This document shows positions 52,701-61,700 of a stretch of DNA of 64,000 bases, one piece after another. The position numbers and the translations under genes are program-made. Location of the stretch: contig WBMW01005319.1 in assembly GCA_013396635.1 (NCBI GenBank), forward strand, positions 105,645-169,644, read 5' to 3'. Origin of the DNA: Penelope pileata. Its lineage: Eukaryota > Chordata > Aves > Galliformes > Cracidae. Numbering within the stretch: position 1 is the stretch's first letter; each line of letters opens with the position of its first letter. The notes under the pieces were generated by a model. That model was not told the DNA's origin. It worked only from the letters and a program-made list of their open reading frames with translations, and ran no database searches.

Positions 52701-55700
52701 TCCTTCTTGTGCTGGGGGCCCCAGCACTGGACACCAGACTCCAGGTGAGGTCTCACAGAGCAGAGCAGAGGGGCAGGATCCCCTCCCTGGCCCTGCTGGC
52801 CACGCTTCTCTTGATGCAGCCCAGGATCCCGTTGGCCTTCTGGGCTGCAAGCGCACACTGCCGGCTCATGGTGAGTTTCTCGTCAACACACACCCCCAAG
52901 TCCCTCTCCTCAGGGCTACTCTCAAGCCATTCTCCGCCCAGCCTGTATGTGTACTTGGGATTGCTCCGACCCAGGTGCAGGACCTTGCACTTGGCTTTGT
53001 TGAACTTCATGAGGTTGGCATGGGCCCACCTCTCCAGCCTGTCCAGGTCCCTCTGGATGGCATCCCTTCCCTCTGGCGTGTCGACTGCACCACACAGCTT
53101 GGCATCATCTGCAAACTGCTGAGGGTGCACTCGATCCCACTGTCCGTGTCACCGACAAAGATGTTAAACAGCACTGGTCCCAGTACCGATCCCTGAGGAA
53201 CACCACTCGGCACTGGTCTCCATTCAGACACTGAGCCATTGACCGCCACTCTCTGAGTGCAGCCATCCAGCCTCTGTTATTGTCAGGAAAACAACTGTTG
53301 TCAAGACTGTAGAAGCTTAGAAGTGTCCTTATTGTATGAATTTTATAGGTGCGGCATCCTAATAATATTAATTTTGTGGTGATCAATATTCATTAAAATA
53401 TCTACCCTGTTAAAGCAACATCTGCTGCTAGAAGCTGGGTAACTTGTTGCATTTTTTTTCCATTTGGTGTAATCTGTTTGTCAAGCATTTATTGTTTTCT
53501 CTGTTCTTGATGCATATGTAATAGCAGCGGTTCAATCCCAGTCTTCCCTGCAATTTGTTGACCTGGAAGCTATTGCGTGTAATTGAGAAATGTTGTATAA
53601 GGAAATAGGCAGTGCAAAATGAGCATTCAGAAAGGTAAAGGCTGCTCCTCTTGAATGCTTGTCCTTGTTTCCCTACACCTCTGCAGTAGGAGTCAGAATC
53701 CCCAATGTCGTCAAGGATCATAATGGGGAGGACAGCAAAATAGCTGTCTGTCCTTTCATTCTGGGGAAGAAGGAATACAGAAGTGCTGAGAAGCAACTGA
53801 AAGGAGCTGAGGGTGCAGCTGCCTGCAAGGCTCAGAACGCAGGGAAGTGCCTCTGCTGCTCTGACCTGAAGATGGGAGGATGGGTGGGAGCAAGAAGGGA
53901 GCTGCTGCCCAGAGGCCAGGTTTAGTCCCAAACCATCGTTTTAAATACTGTGTTCCATTTCAGTCCCCTCATGAAAGACATTAAATCCAGTGGAGAGTGT
54001 GCATTGAAGTGCAACCAAGATGATAGTTGGTTTATGAGGAGCAGCTAAAAAGGGTGATCCTTCTTGCGCTCCGATAAAGAAAATGCCGAGATGCCCTGAA
54101 AGAAATAGTTTTAAAAGGGGGCTAAAAATAATGAAATTATATGGACTCTTTCTAACTGAAAGACAGGCTAAAATGCTTGTTAGAGTAAATATAAATCCAT
54201 TCGCAGCTGCTTCCTCTTTGAAGGAGTAAAGAAATACATGAAGCTCTGTTTATATTATATGGCAAGAGGTGCAAGATCATTGAACAAATAGTGTTTTTTA
54301 CTAGATCTAGCCTTCTGAGATGCCTTCAAAGGATTCCTTTTAAATCTCCCAATCTGTAGCATTAAAAGAATAACAACATAGGATGATAATTATTAGCTGG
54401 CATGGAAAAGTGATCATCCTCATTATTTAGAACTCATTTGAATGAAACAAAGCATCATAATGCAGAAGGCAAAAAATAGTTGCTGCGTTTTGTCTAGATG
54501 TAAAGCTGCACGCCTGTGGATGAAAAGACTACAGATGGAAAGATTATATGAGTTTCCATCATCTGTTACTGCCCTACAGAATGATAAATCCACTTCTGCT
54601 CAGACTGGTGGGAAAGCGTGGAAATAACTAGCAGCTCAGCATCCCCTGCAGTTGGGCCCACGCCAAGGTACAAACCATCCAAACAGCATTTGGCTATCAT
54701 AGTGGATAAAGGGAGAGCAACCGACGTCATCTACCTGGACTTGTGCAAGGCATTTGACACTGTCCCGCACGGCATCCTGGTTGATAAACTGGATAAATAT
54801 GGGTTTGATGGACGAACCACTCGCTGGATAAGGAACTGGCTGGATGGCCGCACTCAGAGAGTGGCGGTCAATGGCTCAGTGTCTGAATGGAGACCAGTGC
54901 CGAGTGGTGTTCCTCAGGGATCGGTACTGGGACCAGTGCTGTTTNCTGGAGTCTTGTGTCCAGTTCTGGGGCCCCCAACACAAGAAGGATGTGGAGCTGT
55001 TGGAGCGGGTCCAGAGGAGGCCACGAGGATGCTCAGAGGGCTGGAGCACCTCCCCTACGAGGACAGGCTGAGAGAGTTGGGACTCTTCAGCCTGGAGAAG
55101 AGAAGGCTGCGGGGGGACCTGATAGCAGCCTTCCAGGACCTGGAGGGGCGAGTGCCTGGATAGCCCAGCTCAGGCAGCAGCAGGGCCCTGTGGGAGCAGC
55201 TGGAGCTGGCTCTGCTGTGACACGGGGCACTGCTGGGCTCTGCTCACAGAGGACACTCCTGCAGCCCCCTCCTACCAAAACCTTGCCACGCATGCCCAAT
55301 GCAATCATCAATATTTTGTTGTTTTGTGCAGCACGGGGTTGTTTGCTAATTCTGCACAGTGGTAGTGGCAGTGATTGTGCATTTGATCATCCTTCTTTTT
55401 GTTGTAAATAATTTTCCATAATATATTTGATGTAAAAAATGACTGTGTAATGGGAACTAAGATCTCTGGTATTTCTGCACTTCCTTGACACAGTTTTGAA
55501 GGGTGGAATTGATTTATTATGACATATCCAAACAATTTTTTAGCATCTTCTCTAACATTCTTCAAATTACGGTGATATTCCCTTTGGGGAAAAGATAATA
55601 CATATTTTCCCTGGACTGGCACTGTTCTCAAGTTCTCTTGCTTTTTGTTTCAATGCAGTGCTGAAGTTTTGGGCAGGTAAGGAGTTGCCAGGAGGTGAAC

Positions 55701-58700
55701 TGACTTTATAAATGTCAGAGGTCAACTTGTGTGGGAAAGGAGGAGGTTGTCAAGACAGCAAGTTAACCTTTCTTACAGAAACACTCTGTTTGTATCTTTG
55801 TTGAGAATGACAGTCCTGTCGCTACTTGGTTCCTGCTTTGAGAACTGAAATAAAAAAGGAAACTTGAAAAGGTGGTAGGTTTGGCAAGATGTTTATTATT
55901 AGTTGCCTGAAGAAGTATTTAGGGGGAAAAAAGAAATACTGCTGTCTGAAATGAAAGTGTGAATCCTAATGATGAGTTGATGTATATCTCCTACCTTTAC
56001 TTAAGTGAGACAAAATAAATAAATGCAGCCCTCTGTTCACTTCGTTAGCCAAAGAGGTGTCACCAAACGACACTATCAGTAAAACACATTTTCCACAATA
56101 GAATTCATTGCAAGTAATACGCTGTGTTACAGTGAGGAGTTGAAGAAAAGAAGTTCAGAAGCTTTGAATTGTTTCTATCATAGGAAGAAAAAAGCCTTCT
56201 AGAGAGGCAGAAGATCACAGATTTCAGTGTAAGACCAGTCTGTTTCATCAATACAAAATGGCTTTGAGAGCAAATCCATTTCCAAAACAGAGGTTTCAGT
56301 CCTCAGTCCTGCCTCAGCATCTGGGAGACAATCTGACAGGCTCTGCATTCCTGCTCTGCTCAGCAGTACAGTTTGTGTGCATCCAATTTATGTTTCTCTC
56401 CTTCTGGAAAGAAAACTTGATGGCAAACGTTGGTTCTGCGTCAAGTGCAAGCATGCCTTTGGACCTGATGTTGTAGCACAGAGGATTTACCCGAGTCACA
56501 GTTTCCCAGTGCAGTGTTAAAAGAGCAAAGTACAAGCAGCCTTACGACTGACAGGGTAGCGGGGGTTGTGGTGTTGTTTTATTTGTTTGTTTGATTGGTT
56601 TTTGGGGGGGACATTTAATGCACTGTTCTTTGGAAGTACTCAATCATGCTTCAGACTTTTCTGTTTCTGCCTATGATGGGGCTGTCTGCCTGGTGCTTGA
56701 GGGATAGCTCTGTAGAAGCAATGAGTTACAGATCCTATAAAACCTGAAGTGGGAGCAGCAAGATTTAAATCACTATAACAGAAGTCAGCTGTCCCCTTGT
56801 TCTCTGACTTCTTTTCCACTAATACAGAATTCATGTTTCTAATATTAATTTCTTTTCCTTGTTCCATATGCGTTTTGCATGAAGTAAACGTGCAGCTACT
56901 GCTTTTGCTGTATACTCCACTGAGTGAATTTATTAAAGATTATGTAAATACTGTACAACCCCAGGGTTGGATGGTATTTCCTAGTTCACACAGAGCTCAT
57001 GGTGCCTATTGCACAGCTTTCTTCACCGATTTCATTGAGCTGACTTGAGAAGGAGGATGTAATTCAGTGAAGAGCAAGGACAGTAAGATCTACGGGGGTG
57101 CGATCGAAGACTTGCAATTCTAAATGAGAGCAAAATGCTGAGTAATTTATGTTATCTGTGGTTACATTGCCATCTAGTGACACAGAGACTCAATGGAAAC
57201 TTTCTTGATTTTTTTTCAAAGATCAGCATCTTCATGACACATTTGTCTAATTATGGAAATGACCGCCTGGGGCTGTACACCTTTGTGAATCTGGCCAACT
57301 TTGTTCATACCTGGACAAACCTGAAACTGCAAACTCTGCCTCCGGTTCAGCTGGCTCACAAGTACTTCGAGCTATTCCCTGAGCAAAAGGACCCTGTCTG
57401 GCAGGTAGGCAGGCTTCTGATGAGGGGATCTGAAAAAATATGGTCTCGATGGTGTTTTTTCTGAAGTTTGTTGCTTCAGATTCTTGTAAAGAAAAGTAGT
57501 CATGTTTTTAGATCTGCTGGTGGGTTTCAGTCCAAACAATCCTCCCAGTTTCTAATCTCCATAGAAAGACTGCAAAAGCAATGTGTACTACTACACATAG
57601 TAAAGATTATCTTTAATTCATTTTATTTGTGACTTTACTTGTTTGTAGAACTGTGGGAAATGCAGGAAAGTTGTTTGGTGTTATTTCTCTTGTCTTCTTC
57701 TTTTGGAACCAACAGGAATGAAGCATTTGAAAAGAGATGTATACTTTAGCCATTATCCATTAAAGACATGAAATTTATTCCATGTGTTTTCAGAACAGAG
57801 GGCATCCAGAAAGAACAACGAGCACTAAGACCATGGCTACCTTAACGATAAAATTGGCTCACCAAGCAGAAATAGGTTAGATGGAGTAGAAAGTTATTCA
57901 CAAAAGGCTGAGAAGTGCCCAAGCAAGAACTTGACCAGCACTTAGTACATTGATGTTGTCAATTGTGCTGCTTGATGAGGCCACTTCCAATAAGGGAACA
58001 AATTGAATGTGTCAGGAAGGTGAAATATGCTGAAGCTGAAGGCTGCACTAACCTTGCAGCTGACATGGCTTCTTCAGCCACTGACTGGGCAATAAGAGCA
58101 CAGTCCCTACTGCAGGAGCTGCTGAAAGTTGTAATGGTCTGCTTCCACCCCTCAGTGATGGTTCAGTCAATATGTGGGATGTCTGAGTACTACAGAGATC
58201 CCAGCACAGATGCTGTATGTCCCAACAGGTGTCTTTTTGAGGTGGCTCAAAATATTTTGAAGAGCAAGCTTTACTAAATCAAACCTTACCATGTATTTAA
58301 GCTTGCTTATTCAAATGTTTTCTAGCGTTGGATATTGAATTGCCAGCTTAGTAGGAATCTGAATGTGAGATTGCAAATTTGGCCTTAAATGTGCAACTTG
58401 AAATTGATGCTCTTACTGAATAAAGCATTGAACTAGTGGAAAAAATGCCAAGAATTCTGCATAATGTTAAGAGAACATGACTTTAGAAACTGGAAATTAG
58501 CCTGTAACCAAAGGACTTGAATAATTACAATAACTTAGGCACAGAACTTTGTCAGCAGCAATGACCAACATACACTGAAAGTGCTATCTTTTGTCTACAA
58601 TTTGCGTAAACCTGAATAGTTACTTTTTTTTTAGCCTAGTAGATTGGTAATTCCCTTCATCTCAACAGACCAGTGTCAAAAATTGTTCGCAAGAAGTATT

Positions 58701-61700
58701 CGTAAAGCAGATCTAAAGTGATTTGGTTGTAAAGCAGGACATGAAAGAAACTTACATCAGGTCTCACTCAGACTCAGTATCCTGTGCTGATTTGACGTAG
58801 GGAATCAGAAGATATAAATGTGAATGGAAATCCTTAAGCTATAATTAATTTGCTTTGTTAGTTTAAAAACTGCAGCATATGTAGAATGATACCTGTTACA
58901 GTAATGTGAAAGAAAAAGTAATTAGAGGACTCATTAGCATTTTAACTCTATTTAATTTGTATGTAGTTGATTGATTTTGAACAATTCCCATGTCTTCCGT
59001 ATGTTGGATCAAATCTGTCTTGGCAGAATTCTGCTGAACTCACTGCATTTCTCTGGAGAAATCATCTTGTCCCAGTGTCTGCTGGGTTGCTGGGTCAGCT
59101 GTGTGTTAGAATGAAAAATATGTTTCTGCTGCGTACTTGTCTGAAAGTATCTGTTTCTGCAGGAAAAAAAAAACAGAAAGAAAGAAAGAGTGAGTTTCTT
59201 GTGGGGTTACACTGCAAATACCTTACTCAGCTATTGAAATAACTGAGTTATTGAAATAATAATAAAATAATAAATAATATGTATGCATAATATGTATACA
59301 TGTAATAATACATATAATATGTCAATAAAATGCAGTTATTGAAATAACTGAGTTATTGAAAGAATTCTTTTAGACATAACATGGTTTTCTGAAGTAAGGG
59401 AAATTAATATTTTCCAGTAAGAATATTTGCAGATCGGTGGTTTACGTAACCAGGATTTAAGATCCTTGTCAGGTATGATTGCTAGTAAAATTCTTAGTTG
59501 TTGTTCTTCTCCACTTCAGAATCCCTGTGATGACAAACGGCACAGAGATATCTGGTCTAAAGAAAAAACCTGTGATCGATTACCAAAATTCTTGGTTGTA
59601 GGACCTCAGAAAACTGGTGAGAGTTATTTGTATTTCAACAAGACAGGCTATGTGTAAGTTCAAGTAATTACACCAATTATTCAGGTTTTACTCTGTGTGC
59701 TCTGTAGAGGCTGTGGTCATCTAATAGCGTTTTTTGTTTTCAGACACCCAAATGTACTTCAATAGTATAAGTTACAACAAAAAATCATATACATTTTTAA
59801 AATGCAGTGTTCCAGTGTGTGTCAGGTTCCTGTAAGCTTTATATTGAAATGAGAAATACTGATAAATCAACAGGATTGACAAGGTCTTGTCAGAGCTGAG
59901 GGAGGGAAAGACATATATTTTTCAAAATGTGTAGATTCTTAGCTGTAAGTTTTTGACTGTGCTGTTTTTGTCTTGCCTACAGAAACTTGTTATTTGATGG
60001 CACTTGCTTTAAGACAAGAAAATCCTAATGGACAGTTTGAATTGCAAGGTTGCAGTAGTTTGTAACTTAGCTTCATCGTTAATTTTCTTCTCTGTAATTA
60101 GAAAATTGTGTATCTGCTTCTTTTCATCTTCACCCATCCCCAATAGCTACTGAGTGCAAGACTTAAATTTTTTTTTGTAACAATAATACCTTTTAAAATA
60201 CAGGTTTTGGAAGCATGAATAACGGATTTGAGCATTGGCACTCCAGTCTGTATTAGCTCTTCAAAGTTCCTTAAATATCTTTGATTTAAAAGTATTGAAG
60301 ACATGGATTTATAGGTGACATTAATCAGCATCTCTTCACTGAAGTGAAAAGGAATTAAGTTTAGTTCATTTGAGGGTGTGACCCTTAAAAAAAGTGTGTG
60401 TGTGTATATATACATAAATGTGTATATATATATATTAATCTTGGCCTTTTATCCTATTTGCAGGCACCACAGCCTTGTATTTGTTCCTGATCATGCATCC
60501 TTCCATCATTAGTAACTCCCCCAGCCCAAAAACCTTTGAGGAGGTACAGTTCTTTAATAGAAATAACTACCACAGGGGGATTGATTGGTAAGATGGGTTA
60601 TTAGTATAAATACAAAAGTTTATATATTGTGAACAAAAATGGCATTGCTGTTGGTAATGTTAGCTGTTCTACAGAGAGTGAGATGAAAGAGTAAACTTCA
60701 GTGTCTTTCTAAAACAAGTAAATGTAAGTGAATAACAATCACAGTGCGTATCATAAATGCAGTAACTTTAATGAAGCTTTCTGGTTAATATCCAGATATT
60801 AACCTGTGCAAAAAGAGGAACAAGATCTGTATTTCTTAATTCTGCATCTTTACAGCTAAATTGTAACTTATGACGTATTTCCATAGCGTGGACATTATTT
60901 CTTATTACACGTGCCTCTGAAGTTGAGACAGTGATGGTTGTTAGTCATATATATGGAGGCAAAAATTATGTCCCTGTTAGAAATTTTATTTTTCACTGAA
61001 AAAAAGGGAAAAAAAGGAAAAAAAAAAAGAAATATTAGAGATAAGTAATTTTTTTTCCTTTAAGTACAATTTTGAAATAGCAATCAGGTAAAAGTGGGAG
61101 AAGGAAAGACTCTCAAAATGTTGCTTGAGGGTCAAGTAATAGGGAGAATGGTAATGGTTCAGCAGGGCAGGTAATTAGTGCTAAAAAAAGAGCATGTTTC
61201 ACTGCTGCAGTGTTCACTGGGGCTACCAGGGAATCTGCAGATGTATCTGCTCCCAGGAAGTCACTCTTGATTTCTCGCACTTTCAGAAAGTGCTGTGGTA
61301 CAAAACATTACAGGATGAAAAGCAGTAACATGCTGTAGTGGCAGGACAGCACCAGTAAAAGATTATTTATAATTGTCTTGTTTCTTTTTTTCCCCAGTCT
61401 AAGGGAAAATAGTTTTATTGCCTTTGACTTCATATCCATCTATAAAATTAACAGGGTGAACACTGTTGTAGGGTCTTAGAGCAGATATGTCAGATCCAAT
61501 TTCTTTTGAAGTCACTTAGTTTTTGCAGAGTTATAATTGATGCAGCAGTTTCTTCCACAAAGTGTGGTGAGTCATCCAGTTATTGCCAGCCAAGAGATGC
61601 CAGCTGAATGACTGGAAATTAGAGAGCTGAATCCTTGCTGTTAAGATTTTTGAAGTCAGGGAAGATGACAAGCAAACGAGGCATAGTGGATACTGCTGAT

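Larger units (their letters stand above)
44883..57221 (+). other. NDST3: NDST3 intron after coding exon 5 (12.3 kb)
   Basis: The most repeat-rich part: dispersed repeat (45542-45633), AAAT microsatellite (46074-46100), CR1 copies at 49843, 50443, 52219 and 54700, a 153-bp N gap, and one single-N join. I see nothing nameable in 46.1-49.8 kb or 55.2-57.2 kb. Confidence 0.9.

Noticed and set aside
52640..53122. Long plus-strand open frame of 160 codons
   Set aside because: Antisense of the CR1 reverse transcriptase region.
57963..58277. A 104-codon open frame in intron 6
   Set aside because: No known domain, no splice signals of its own and no repeat-independent support; length is within chance for 64 kb.
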